From Burkholderia sp. WSM2232 (GTDB lineage: Bacteria; Pseudomonadota; Gammaproteobacteria; Burkholderiales; Burkholderiaceae): DNA of 64,000 bases. The notes beneath the pieces were generated by a model. That model searched no databases. It was not told where the DNA came from and was given only the letters and a program-made list of their open reading frames with translations. The position numbers were made by a program, and so were the translations under genes. The DNA is taken from positions 73,798 through 137,797 of the forward strand of contig NZ_AWZV01000018.1 of NCBI RefSeq assembly GCF_000472545.1, given 5' to 3'. This document shows positions 55,605 through 64,000 of this stretch, in pieces (positions within the stretch are counted from its first letter, which is position 1; every line of letters starts with the position of its first letter).

Positions 55605-56704
55605 GACTGGTCCGCTCCTTCATGCGTTTTTAGCTGCATGATCGGCAGGATGCGCGGTGTTGCGGCACTCTCGTCCGCAATTTGCGCCCCAAGTTGGCGC
55701 CGCACCCGGATCGCACCCACATCGGCTTGACACGACAGTTCGCGGGTAGTGCTTCCGTGGCGGTCGAGATATTGTTCGATCGTTTCCAGCACGATGACGT
55801 CCTCGTCGATCACGCGCTTCATTTGCGCGAGGACGCCCTGGCTAAGCCCGTCGTCGTCAAGGCGGAAGTTGCGCGCAATCGCATTGAAATAGTGCGTACG
55901 CGTCGGCGTTTCGGGTGTTACGCCGTGGATGAAGTTGAACGCGCGTGCGCTGCCGCCGCTCACCGGCTGGATGTAGCGGCCGCCAGTTCGCACCAACGCG
56001 GGCCCGAAGTATTCGGACACGATGCGGTCGGCGCAAACCGTGCCGGCCAGATCAGGGTGCAAATGTGCAGCAAAGCCCTCCAGCGGCCCGGTCGGCAGTT
56101 TGCGATCGACACGCAGGACGGCACCGTCTTCGGAGATAGTCGCCGGAATGGCGGCCAGCGACTGGCTACCCGGCAGGCTGTTTGCATGCGCGAAGCTGAC
56201 GTGGCTTAGGTCCATCAGGTTCTCGAGCAGCAGTGAGAAGCGCGTGCCCAGCGGCGTGAGCACACCTACGTCGGCGCGCCAGCCTGCCGCGCCAAGGCCG
56301 ATCGTTTCAATTGAAGGCAGTTGGCTTTCGTCGGCGAGCTCCGTATCGCCCATCCATATCCACGTCCACTCCCACCGGTCGACGAGCGGGTATTTGCGCG
56401 TTGCGAAACGCGTTGGCACCTTTGTTTGCGACGGAATCCCGACACATGCGCCCGAACAGTCAAATGTGAATCCGTGATAGCCGCATTCGACACGATCCCC
56501 AATCAATCTCCCCTCCCGCAGCGGATAAAGCCGATGAGGACACAGCCCCGCAAGGGCCACGGGATCGCCGTTTTGTGTACGATAGAAAACGATCGGTTCG
56601 TCGAGAATGCGGCGCTCGAATAGCGTTCGGCCGATCTCGTTGCGCCATGCCGCCACATACCACTGATTGCGCGGATACGGCTCTGTCTGGTTTAACGGAT
56701 ACAT
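55601..56704 (-). CDS. Rieske non-haem iron oxygenase, VanA-like
   Basis: 367 residues from the ATG at 56704, with GAGGAG upstream; a 71-residue upstream extension is rejected. The Rieske centre is intact (C55-P-H57 and C74-G-Y-H77), and the mononuclear iron site reads ENLMDLSHVSFAHA with H168 and H173. The N-terminus YPRNQWYVAAW is typical of vanillate O-demethylase oxygenases and relatives. The adjacent reductase is broken, so activity needs an electron donor from elsewhere. Substrate unknown; a methoxylated or related aromatic acid is likely. Confidence 0.9.
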   Translation of the reverse strand: MYPLNQTEPYPRNQWYVAAWRNEIGRTLFERRILDEPIVFYRTQNGDPVALAGLCPHRLYPLREGRLIGDRVECGYHGFTFDCSGACVGIPSQTKVPTRFATRKYPLVDRWEWTWIWMGDTELADESQLPSIETIGLGAAGWRADVGVLTPLGTRFSLLLENLMDLSHVSFAHANSLPGSQSLAAIPATISEDGAVLRVDRKLPTGPLEGFAAHLHPDLAGTVCADRIVSEYFGPALVRTGGRYIQPVSGGSARAFNFIHGVTPETPTRTHYFNAIARNFRLDDDGLSQGVLAQMKRVIDEDVIVLETIEQYLDRHGSTTRELSCQADVGAIRVRRQLGAQIADESAATPRILPIMQLKTHEGADQS

Positions 56705-56858
56705 GTCTCTCTCCTCATGGATTTTCCGGATATCCTTGAGCACCCGGTTCAATGAGGGCACTATAAAATCAGTGAGCGTTGGAGTGATATGCCAGTTCCG
56801 CCGCAAAATCGGCTGAATCGTCCAGACCGGTACGTCAACGCCAAATTGGAGGAAGAGA

Positions 56859-57836
56859 GTGGATCTGCTCGGCGAAGCGCTGTCCTCGCTGAAATGCGAC
56901 GGCCACGTGCTCGGCATGTTCCGTCTGTACGGAGACTGGGGATTCGATATTGAAGGCGTGTTGCCGGGCTATTACTACGTGGTACTAGACGGCGAATGCT
57001 GGGTGTCGCCTGACGGGCGCGAGGGTACGCGCCTCGGTGCGGGCGATTCGGTACTCGCGCCACGCGGTGGCCCGCTGAAACTCGCGGCACATGCGCGCGT
57101 AGCGCGCACGCCGATGCGCGACGTGTGGAGCTCGCATAATATGCCCGCGTATCGGCGCGGCACGCCGCCCGCCGCGCCCCTCCGGCTCAATTACGTCGCC
57201 CCGGGCGGTATTGCATCGGCGGAACCAGCGGCACGCCTGCTCGCGGTTGCATTCTCGTTCGGCGAACCAGAGCAGCGCTTGCTAAGCGCGTTGCCGGATC
57301 AAATCGTCACGCGCGCCGCCGATGAGGCTATTGCCCCGTGGCTTCAACCCGCGATTGAGTTTGTGGCGACGGAGGAATCTTCGAAGCGCGCGGGATTCAG
57401 CGGTCTGTCAGGCCGGCTGATCGAACTGATCCTAGTCAGTTTGATCCGCGCGTACGCCTTAAGCAACGCGTTGCTGCCGGCGGGTTGGCTCTGCGCGTTG
57501 CGCGATGCTCGCGTCGGCCGTGCGCTCGAAGCAATGCATCTCGATCCATCCGCGCAATGGCCTGTCGCGAAGATGGCCCAGCGGGCCGCGATGTCGCGTT
57601 CGGCGTTCGCCGCGCGTTTTGCCGAACTGGTGGGAGAAACGCCGAACGAATACCTGACCGCCTTGCGCATGCATGTGGCACGAAGGTTGATCGACGAATC
57701 TGATCTACAGATCCAGCAAATCGCTACACGTGTCGGCTATCGTTCCGAGCGAGCGTTTCGCAGCGCGTTCAACAGGCATGTTGGCGTGTGCCCGTCTCAA
57801 CGCCGGCGCCGTTTGACGCCGCGCGGTCCGCGCTGA
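56859..57836 (+). CDS. AraC-family regulator with an N-terminal cupin domain
   Basis: 325 residues from a GTG at 56859 with GGAGG well placed. The N-terminal cupin-like effector domain contains CWVSPDGREGTRLGAGDSVL. The C-terminal double HTH reads VAKMAQRAAMSRSAFAARFA and IQQIATRVGYRSERAFRSAF. It is divergent from the Rieske oxygenase gene (154 bases between starts), so it is the natural candidate activator of it. Confidence 0.93.
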   Translation: MDLLGEALSSLKCDGHVLGMFRLYGDWGFDIEGVLPGYYYVVLDGECWVSPDGREGTRLGAGDSVLAPRGGPLKLAAHARVARTPMRDVWSSHNMPAYRRGTPPAAPLRLNYVAPGGIASAEPAARLLAVAFSFGEPEQRLLSALPDQIVTRAADEAIAPWLQPAIEFVATEESSKRAGFSGLSGRLIELILVSLIRAYALSNALLPAGWLCALRDARVGRALEAMHLDPSAQWPVAKMAQRAAMSRSAFAARFAELVGETPNEYLTALRMHVARRLIDESDLQIQQIATRVGYRSERAFRSAFNRHVGVCPSQRRRRLTPRGPR

Positions 57837-57853
57837 AGACACAAGTGCCGCGC

Positions 57854-58585
57854 TCAGGCGAGGACGTGCTCGCCGGCGAACAAGCGTCCCCCGCCGTCGA
57901 CCGAACCTTGCCAGCCAGCGAGTTGCAGCGCGCCCCACAGCATCGCCTGATTGCTGGTGACAACCGGCATATTCAGCGTGCGTTCCAGCTCGGGGACCGC
58001 TTCGAACGCGCGGACATTCGCGCACGACAGGAACACCGATTCGGTGCCGTCATCGATAAGTTGCAACACTCGCTCGACGATTTCCATGGGTTCCATGCGG
58101 GCTGCGACCTTTGCGTCGGTGAAGTTGAGCGACACGGACCGATGGACGTCGAGACCCGCATCGGCCAGCGACTGGGCTTCGATTCGCGAAAAGGCGTCGC
58201 CGAAAGGGCAGACATGGAGGATACGCGCCGCACCAACCGCGCGCAGGGCGCCTTTTACCGCGATCATCGTGTTTGTTGACGGCACATTGAGTGTGGCGGT
58301 CATGCGCTCCGCAAGCCGCGTATCGCAGCCCTTGCCGTAGGCGATGCTCGCACCCGTGCAATTGAACGCGATCACGTCCGGCGACATGTCTTTCAAAAAT
58401 TCTGCCTCTTCGACCGCTTCAAGGTGGGCGCGCGTCAGGCTCTCCTCCGTGACGACGCCATTCTCCTTGCGCAACCGGAGCCGATGCACGTGATACGCAA
58501 CTCCGGGCGGGCAATACATGCGGAAATCGTCTTCCGCAATGGTGTTCAGAGACGGCACGACCATGCCGATCCGCAAGCGTTTCAT
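57854..58585 (-). CDS. Asp/Glu racemase superfamily enzyme (maleate isomerase / arylmalonate decarboxylase type)
   Basis: 243 residues from the ATG at 58585 with GAGGAG upstream. It begins MKRLRIGMVVPSLNTIAEDD. Two cysteines sit in the expected active-site positions, FNCTGASIAYGKG and LSCANVRAFE. Members include maleate cis-trans isomerase and arylmalonate decarboxylase. With an oxygenase and amidohydrolase nearby, a step in organic-acid catabolism is likely. It converges on the AraC gene with a 17-base gap. Confidence 0.82.
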   Translation of the reverse strand: MKRLRIGMVVPSLNTIAEDDFRMYCPPGVAYHVHRLRLRKENGVVTEESLTRAHLEAVEEAEFLKDMSPDVIAFNCTGASIAYGKGCDTRLAERMTATLNVPSTNTMIAVKGALRAVGAARILHVCPFGDAFSRIEAQSLADAGLDVHRSVSLNFTDAKVAARMEPMEIVERVLQLIDDGTESVFLSCANVRAFEAVPELERTLNMPVVTSNQAMLWGALQLAGWQGSVDGGGRLFAGEHVLA

Positions 58586-58637
58586 GATGCTCTCCTCAAA
58601 CTTAACCGAATTCACGGTGCTTACAATAGATGGCGCA

Positions 58638-59786
58638 TCAGAACTTGTGCATAATGCCGGCCTCGATTAGCGTCTGACTCTTGCCCGTCGACGGACTCGC
58701 CGTATAGATCTGCGCGTAGGCGTTGGGACCGGCTGCACGCTGATAGATTCCGATCAGAAAAAGCTCGGTTCTTTTGGACAGCAGGTAGTGCGACGCGAGA
58801 TCGATCTGGTTGTAATGCACCGCACGACCGCCGGAATAATCGCCGACCGTATAGACGTACTGCAGCCCCATTTCAAACGCGGGCGTCAGAAATTTATATA
58901 TCGACCCTTCGAAGTTCTGCAGGCGCAGCCCGCTGGCATCAGAGTAGTTGTAGAGCACGTTGGTGTAATCGGCAATCAGGCTGAAATAGCCGAAGTCGTA
59001 CGTGCCGCCCACACCCAAGATGCGTTGTTGGTCGGTGCCCGCGCCGCGCGGACTCATGACGAACGGCGATGAAAAGCCCCAGCCTGTACTGTCCACAGCG
59101 CCGCTCGTCAGGTTTGGAACCGCCGCATTGGTGCGGCGGTTGAATTGCGTGAAGGCTGTGCCGACTTTCAGCGGGCCATGCATGTAGGTCAGAGAGCCGC
59201 TGAACCCGTTGTTGTTCGAGAACTGCGTGGCATTGGAAAACGCGTAGCTGCCTGCGAGAGTGAAGCCGCTCAACGTTGGAGAGACGTAGCGGACCGCATT
59301 GTTGAAGCGGTTCGTGAAGAACATATTGTCGTTGTCGCCAATGTGCGCACCATAACCAGAAAAGGTATTGGCCGCGGTCGCGAACCACAGGGAATTCGTC
59401 ATTTCTTCGTACTGACGACCGAAAGTCACGGTTCCGAGCCGGTTATTCGACAATCCTACAAACGCCTGGCGCCCAAAAATTCCGCCGCCGAGCATCGCAC
59501 CATTCGTGACGTTGAAGCCGTCTTCGAGCGTGAAGAGTGCCTTGTTGCCGCCACCAAGGTCCTCCACCCCGCGCAGACCGAAACGTGGCGGCATCATTCC
59601 GGCGTTGGCAAGCGCGAACTGGTGCGAGCCGCGGGAATTGCTTACGTACTCGAGCGAGGTGGAGATGACACCGTATAGCGTGACGCTGCTCTGCGCCTCT
59701 GCACCCGCACTAATGACGCAGGTGAAAGCGGCGGCCGCGCACAGGCGAGTGAAAAAGTGTGGCTGCGTTCTCGTGTTCATTGTCAT
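58638..59786 (-). CDS. Outer-membrane porin (Burkholderia OmpC-like family)
   Basis: 382 residues from the ATG at 59786; an upstream extension is rejected. The signal peptide ends around ISAGAEAQ, then SSVTLYGVISTSLEYV. Family segments PPRFGLRGVEDLGGGNKALF and GRQAFVGLSNNRLGTVTFGR are present. It ends in Phe (EAGIMHKF). It lies 52 bases before the racemase-type gene on the same strand and may be cotranscribed. Confidence 0.93.
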   Translation of the reverse strand: MTMNTRTQPHFFTRLCAAAAFTCVISAGAEAQSSVTLYGVISTSLEYVSNSRGSHQFALANAGMMPPRFGLRGVEDLGGGNKALFTLEDGFNVTNGAMLGGGIFGRQAFVGLSNNRLGTVTFGRQYEEMTNSLWFATAANTFSGYGAHIGDNDNMFFTNRFNNAVRYVSPTLSGFTLAGSYAFSNATQFSNNNGFSGSLTYMHGPLKVGTAFTQFNRRTNAAVPNLTSGAVDSTGWGFSSPFVMSPRGAGTDQQRILGVGGTYDFGYFSLIADYTNVLYNYSDASGLRLQNFEGSIYKFLTPAFEMGLQYVYTVGDYSGGRAVHYNQIDLASHYLLSKRTELFLIGIYQRAAGPNAYAQIYTASPSTGKSQTLIEAGIMHKF

Positions 59787-59972
59787 GTCGGGTCTCCATT
59801 GGAACGGCGTCAGCGCCGTCTTCGTATGCGAATGCTTTTTGTCAAGGCCAGCGCCACGCCATTTCATGGGCAAGCGGCCACCCCGCTGGCGCTTGTCATC
59901 GCGCCGGAAAACACGGTCGCTCGGGATTCAGGCGGGCTTGCGTTAGTGGCACACCCGCTTCTCCTGCAGACG

Positions 59973-61181
59973 TCAGTGAGGATGCAGCGCGCGGCCGTCG
60001 GTCGGCTCCCCGGATGCGCGCTCCCCGCCGACGCGCCAGACCACCGGCGCGATTTGCAACAGCGTCGCAATCACCACGAGCGTCACCCGCACAATCCATC
60101 CGCCCTCATAGAACGTCGCGAAGATGGCGGGCGGCCCGAGCAGCACGCCGAGGTAAGTTGCTTGAGAGACGAGCCCGCTTGTCGCGCCGAGAGTTGCAGG
60201 AGTGGGCGCCGCGGATGGCAGCCGTGTCCAGATCGCGGCGATCACGGTGCCGACGCCGATTGAGAACGCACATACCGAGACGCTCGCAACGATCAGAGAA
60301 GACGCAGGTAAATACAGCACCACACCGCCGGCGAGCATCACCGTACCGCCGATCAGCGCCAGCTTGCGCACGGTTGCTCCCGCTTTGAGCTGATGGCCCA
60401 CCGACAGACAGCCTATCGCGACGAAAACTTCGGCAAGCGTGCCGATCGCCGCCGCTGCGGCGATCGAAATATGAAAGCGCCTTGCCAGATAGACAGTGAG
60501 CGCTGCCATCACGCCGGTCTGGATGAATGCCGACGATCCTGACGCCAATGCGAGCCGGTACGGGGCGCGGCTCTTCAGGACGATCCAGATGTCGCCTAGC
60601 TTGCGGTCCTGCGCGGTGTTCGTTTTGGAAGGGAGGAGGAAGGCGGCGACCGTCAGCGCGGCCATCAGGGCAGCGTGACCGCCGAACGCCCAGCGCCACA
60701 GCTCCCCCTTCTGCGCCAGTGGCGCGACGATCGACAGCGTCAGGCCAATGCCCACAGCGGTATGAGAGGTCCAAAGCCCTAACGCGATACTGCGCCGCGT
60801 ACCGCTAGTGGTACGCATGATCAGCGTGACGGCGCCGACTGTGAGCGACAGGTAACCGACGCCTTCGAGCAAACGGCTGACGAACAGCAGCGCCAGATCG
60901 TGCGAGAAGAACACGCCAAGGTTGCCGGCGAAGGCGAACGCGGAGCCCGCCAAGATGACCCGCTTGTCGCCGATGCGATCCACGAGCCAGCCCGCGAACA
61001 GCGCGAATATTGCTGTGATCAGCGAGGGAATCGAAATCACCCAGCCGGATGCCGCGTGAGAAAGATGGAAGTAGGCGGCAATGTCGCCGATTACCGGCAC
61101 CGATTGGGTGACTAGCGAGGTCGCCACGGTGCCATAGATGTACAACAGGATGATGCAAGGCCAACGTCCCGCTCTGAGCAT
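59973..61181 (-). CDS. MFS transporter
   Basis: 402 residues with about 12 membrane spans. The loop 2-3 motif reads GWLVDRIGDKRVI and the centre has a hydrophilic loop around SKTNTAQDRKLGD. It is similar in plan to the CynX/NimT or Bcr-like drug:proton antiporters. Start ATG at 61181. Export or uptake and the substrate are not clear. It belongs to the minus-strand catabolic block. Confidence 0.85.
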   Translation of the reverse strand: MLRAGRWPCIILLYIYGTVATSLVTQSVPVIGDIAAYFHLSHAASGWVISIPSLITAIFALFAGWLVDRIGDKRVILAGSAFAFAGNLGVFFSHDLALLFVSRLLEGVGYLSLTVGAVTLIMRTTSGTRRSIALGLWTSHTAVGIGLTLSIVAPLAQKGELWRWAFGGHAALMAALTVAAFLLPSKTNTAQDRKLGDIWIVLKSRAPYRLALASGSSAFIQTGVMAALTVYLARRFHISIAAAAAIGTLAEVFVAIGCLSVGHQLKAGATVRKLALIGGTVMLAGGVVLYLPASSLIVASVSVCAFSIGVGTVIAAIWTRLPSAAPTPATLGATSGLVSQATYLGVLLGPPAIFATFYEGGWIVRVTLVVIATLLQIAPVVWRVGGERASGEPTDGRALHPH

Positions 61182-61259
61182 CGTCGTCTCCAGAAAATGA
61201 CCAATATGTTTTGGCTTTGCTAATTGTGTAGGTGTACCGCCGCTACGCGAGTCATCGTT

Positions 61260-62066
61260 TCATAGCTCCCACTCCAGAAGCCGTAACAGGTTACCCCCCA
61301 TGATTCGTTCACATTCGGCCGGGCCGAGCCACGACAGATTCTCGCTGAAATGAGTGACGCACTGCGAGTACGGATGATGCAGGCGGGACAGATCGCTTCC
61401 CCAGATCACACGGTCGGGGCCGAACGCGTCTACTACGCGCCGCAGTGTTTCGGACAGCGACTGGAAGGGAAACGGGTCGAGCGCGTAATCACCGACGCCC
61501 ACCGCCTTCACACTGACGTTCGGATAACGCGCGAGGGTCAGCAATCGCGGCAGATGTTCGAACGCGCCCGGACCGGACGCGCCGCGCGGCACGCCAAGAT
61601 GATCGATGATCAGCGGCAGGCGCGGATGGCGTTCTGCAATGGCGGCGGCCTCACCGAGTGCGTTCGGTACGAGCAGCGCGGTCGGTAGGCCGGTTTCCTC
61701 AGCGATCGGCCACACCGCGTCGTAGCGGCCCTCCAGCAACGGAGCAAGCCGCTCCTTTGTGTTGAACAGGAAACGGATGCCGCGCATGCCGGGCTGCGCA
61801 CGCCATTCGCCAATCCGCTGCGCGGCCATTTCCGGGGCGATGTCAAGCAGGCCCATCACCGCGAATCTTTTCGGCTGCGCCTGCGCGAGCGAGAGCGAAT
61901 AGGCGTTGCGGTTTGGGTCCCATAGCGGCGGTACCAGCACGACACGGTCAACGCCCGCCTGCTTCATTTCGGCGTCAAGCACATCCGCGGTAATCGGCGT
62001 GCGCCGATGATGGCCGGTCGAATCGCCGTCCGACCACGCGTGAATCTGAGCGTCTACGATCTGCAT
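61260..62066 (-). CDS. Amidohydrolase family 2 protein
   Basis: 268 residues. A metal-dependent hydrolase or decarboxylase of the PF04909 group: VDAQIHAWSDG at the start (metal His), GIRFLFNTKE, LPLIIDHLGVP (metal His) and VIWGSDLSRLHHP with the catalytic Asp. Relatives hydrolyse lactones or decarboxylate aromatic-ring fragments. The first HxH pair appears as a single His, common in some subfamilies. Substrate unknown. It sits between two MFS genes. Confidence 0.87.
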   Translation of the reverse strand: MQIVDAQIHAWSDGDSTGHHRRTPITADVLDAEMKQAGVDRVVLVPPLWDPNRNAYSLSLAQAQPKRFAVMGLLDIAPEMAAQRIGEWRAQPGMRGIRFLFNTKERLAPLLEGRYDAVWPIAEETGLPTALLVPNALGEAAAIAERHPRLPLIIDHLGVPRGASGPGAFEHLPRLLTLARYPNVSVKAVGVGDYALDPFPFQSLSETLRRVVDAFGPDRVIWGSDLSRLHHPYSQCVTHFSENLSWLGPAECERIMGGNLLRLLEWEL

Positions 62067-62229
62067 GTGTAGAAATTTCTGTGTTGAAGTGTCGAACGTG
62101 GCGAGTTGCTTAATATGAGGCCTGTGGCCAGTCTAGAGGACCGCGATTTGCGGTCCCAATCGAAAAAGTGCCTTCGCCATATATTTTTGCTGTGCGCGCT
62201 ATGTGTTCGTCGTGCAGGATTTCAGGGAC

Positions 62230-63648
62230 TCAGCCGTTTTGCCGCTGGCGGGCCGGGTCGAGCGCAGGCGCGGCGCCATCGTCGAACTGGTCGAACGATT
62301 CGAGGGGTTTGCCGCGCGCTTCGATGCCGATCGTGAGATAGGTGATCCCACATACTGCAAGGCACGCGGCGAGGAACTCGAACGCCGGCACAATTACCGA
62401 AACGGTGGCCGACGGCATCACGACGTTGCCCGATCCGGCTGTCATCGCAAGTCCCAATGGTCCGAGGATCTTCCCCACCGAACCGGCGAGCCCCGCGAAA
62501 CCGGCGCCCGAGCCGCGCAGCTGTGACGGCCACACTTCAGTCGAATATGCGGCGCACACGGACAGACTGCCGTCCGCGAAAATGAACGCGATGAGCAGCG
62601 GCAGCCAGAACAGCGACGCCTCGAACAGATCGCCGTGACCGATGTAGCCTGCCAACACCAGCGCCAGTGCGGCCGAAAGCGCGTAAAAGCCCCCCGTCTT
62701 GCGACGCCCGATGCGATCTGCCAGCAGGGCGGCGACGAGCCGCGAAATGACGCCGAGTAGACTGAAACCGATCATCATCTTCGACGCACTGACGGGCGCA
62801 AGCGACTGAATCTGCGACATCAAGGTTGGCGCCCAGAGCACGATCCCGTAGTAGCCGGAGATCAGTCCTACGTTGACAAGGCCCGTGGTCAGCACATTGC
62901 GTGGGCATTGAAAAATGTCGAACCAGCTACGCGCCGCCACAGGCTGCGGCGCGGGGCGATCGGGTTCCATCGATGCGTCGCCCCGTGCCCAAGCCACCGC
63001 CTTGCGCGCGTCGTCCTGACGGCCGTGCAGGCTGAGCCAGCGCGGCGATTCGGGCACCCGGCGCGCGCCGATCAACGCGATTGCTGCTGGCGCCGCGCCG
63101 AGCATAAAGGTCCAGCGCCAGCCGATTGTCGGGATCAGCCACGCGCCGCTCAACGCGCCGAGTAGCAGACCGCCGGTGGTGATCGCGGAGACGACGCCAG
63201 TCAGCATGCCGCGCCGTTTCGGCGGAGTTAACTCCTGCACAAGCGCGATCTGGATAAAATAGCCCGCAGAACAGAAGCCGATCAGCACGCGCATCACCGC
63301 CATGTAGAGCCAGCCGCGTTCCGGTGTAAACGCCAGCGCGACGCTCGACGCACCCAACATCAGTAGCGACACGACGAACACCGGCTTTCTGCCGAAACGG
63401 TCGGCCAGCGCTCCCCACGCACCCGCCCCGACGATCGCCCCGGCACCCGAAGCCAGCAGCACTGCGCCCATGATTCCGTAGGTCAGGCCCCACGGTTTGA
63501 TCAGGAACGCCATGATGAATCCAATCAGGTACGCGTCCCAGAACTCGAGCATGCTGCCTATGCCCACCAGCGCGATCAACGTCTTCTGGTTGCCGGATAA
63601 CGTCGTCTGATCCTGAAACGGGCTATGCCCGCCGTGTGCTGCAAGCAT
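62230..63648 (-). CDS. MFS transporter (metabolite:H+ symporter type)
   Basis: 472 residues with 12 predicted spans. It has GALADRFGRKPVFV (loop 2-3), PESPRWL after span 6 and LADRIGRRKTGGF (loop 8-9), which place it with the sugar-porter, aromatic-acid and metabolite symporter branches. An Asp in span 1 (LEFWDAYLIGF) resembles aromatic-acid carriers. Start ATG at 63648. It probably brings in the substrate of the nearby pathway; divergence of specificity cannot be judged here. Confidence 0.88.
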   Translation of the reverse strand: MLAAHGGHSPFQDQTTLSGNQKTLIALVGIGSMLEFWDAYLIGFIMAFLIKPWGLTYGIMGAVLLASGAGAIVGAGAWGALADRFGRKPVFVVSLLMLGASSVALAFTPERGWLYMAVMRVLIGFCSAGYFIQIALVQELTPPKRRGMLTGVVSAITTGGLLLGALSGAWLIPTIGWRWTFMLGAAPAAIALIGARRVPESPRWLSLHGRQDDARKAVAWARGDASMEPDRPAPQPVAARSWFDIFQCPRNVLTTGLVNVGLISGYYGIVLWAPTLMSQIQSLAPVSASKMMIGFSLLGVISRLVAALLADRIGRRKTGGFYALSAALALVLAGYIGHGDLFEASLFWLPLLIAFIFADGSLSVCAAYSTEVWPSQLRGSGAGFAGLAGSVGKILGPLGLAMTAGSGNVVMPSATVSVIVPAFEFLAACLAVCGITYLTIGIEARGKPLESFDQFDDGAAPALDPARQRQNG

Positions 63649-63728
63649 GATTCGTCTCCATTTATTTTAATACGGATAGCTTACTAATACGTCGACGCGT
63701 GTGCGGTAATCTGACGGTAGGCACCGCT

Positions 63729-64000
63729 TCAGTCTTCCAGCGAATTTCCCCCGATGGCCGCCGCGTTCTTTCTTAGGTTAAGCAGGAACTCGGCTTGCAC
63801 GTCGTTCGGCGTCCAGTCCCGCCGCATCGTAATGCCGAACATCGGGCCTTTCCACGGCACGTCGACGCACAGCGGCGCGACGAGCCCGAAACGCCGCTCG
63901 CTTAGAATCTCGGTCCAGCTCAATACCGTGAGCATATTCATATCGGTCAAAGTGATGCGTATAGTTGAGAGCGAATAGGTTTCAATGCGCGCCGGCGGCG
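63729..64000 (-). CDS. LysR-family regulator, C-terminal end only
   Basis: The minus-strand frame is open from the window edge to a stop at 63729, giving about 90 residues of the C-terminal effector domain: LTDMNMLTVLSWTEILSERR, VAPLCVDVPWKGPMFGITMR and DWTPNDVQAEFLLNLRKNAA. The HTH lies outside the window. It is upstream of the MFS gene on the same strand, so it may regulate this block. Confidence 0.8.
   Translation of the reverse strand, partial: PPARIETYSLSTIRITLTDMNMLTVLSWTEILSERRFGLVAPLCVDVPWKGPMFGITMRRDWTPNDVQAEFLLNLRKNAAAIGGNSLED

Noticed and set aside
1..64000. CRISPR array, tRNA or rRNA genes
   Set aside because: No regularly spaced repeats and no sequence folding like a tRNA or matching rRNA were recognised.

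Overview
The window is high-G+C chromosomal DNA of a Burkholderiaceae bacterium, most likely Paraburkholderia or a close relative. The basis is the gene order yebC-purD-hemF-nadD-rsfS-rlmH-maf-rng, Burkholderia-type trimeric porins, and dense aromatic-catabolism gene content. The genus is an inference from gene content and order; no search was run. No tRNA, rRNA or CRISPR array was seen.

Layout. (1) 1-7.9 kb: high-affinity potassium uptake operon on the minus strand, a 37-residue membrane peptide then kdpF-kdpA-kdpB-kdpC-kdpD, with kdpD cut by the window start. (2) 8.0-10.3 kb: quinone oxidoreductase, methylglyoxal synthase and an SDR protein, all minus strand. (3) 10.6-19.0 kb: housekeeping genes on the plus strand (upp, yebC, purD, hemF, nadD, rsfS, rlmH, maf, rng). 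(4) 19.0-about 34.95 kb: an integrated mobile island. It begins with a tyrosine integrase right after rng. It carries a SIR2-domain gene split by one in-frame stop codon, an AT-rich 759-residue protein with a nuclease-like motif, and a plasmid-like maintenance set (DUF932, ParB-like, ParA-like, small DNA-binding-like protein). It ends in a primase-like small ORF and a broken second integrase. (5) 34.9-42.3 kb: a TetR regulator, small envelope proteins, a DUF3313 lipoprotein and a divergent pqiABC lipid-transport operon. Two matching palindromes sit in the divergent promoter region.

(6) 42.7-52.8 kb: a tetrahydrofolate-linked one-carbon cluster. A LigM/DesA-type aromatic O-demethylase would hand a methyl group to THF. 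A MetV-MetF-like reductase, FolD and PurU can then convert it stepwise to formate and regenerate THF. FolB, an MFS transporter, a cupin and a LysR regulator accompany them. Decayed copies of a class III extradiol dioxygenase and of folC flank it. This fits catabolism of methoxylated lignin aromatics such as vanillate or syringate, although the exact substrate cannot be read from sequence.

(7) 53.1-64 kb: a second catabolic block with two porins, an intact VanA-like Rieske oxygenase whose adjacent VanB-like reductase is shredded by frameshifts, an AraC regulator, an Asp/Glu racemase or maleate isomerase-type enzyme, two MFS transporters, an amidohydrolase and a LysR regulator cut by the window end.

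The most notable points are the interrupted SIR2 protein and its AT-rich neighbour in the island, the THF demethylation cluster with a MetV-MetF fusion, the pair of matching operators around the pqi promoter region, a long imperfect palindrome near 27.6 kb, and several recently decayed catabolic genes.
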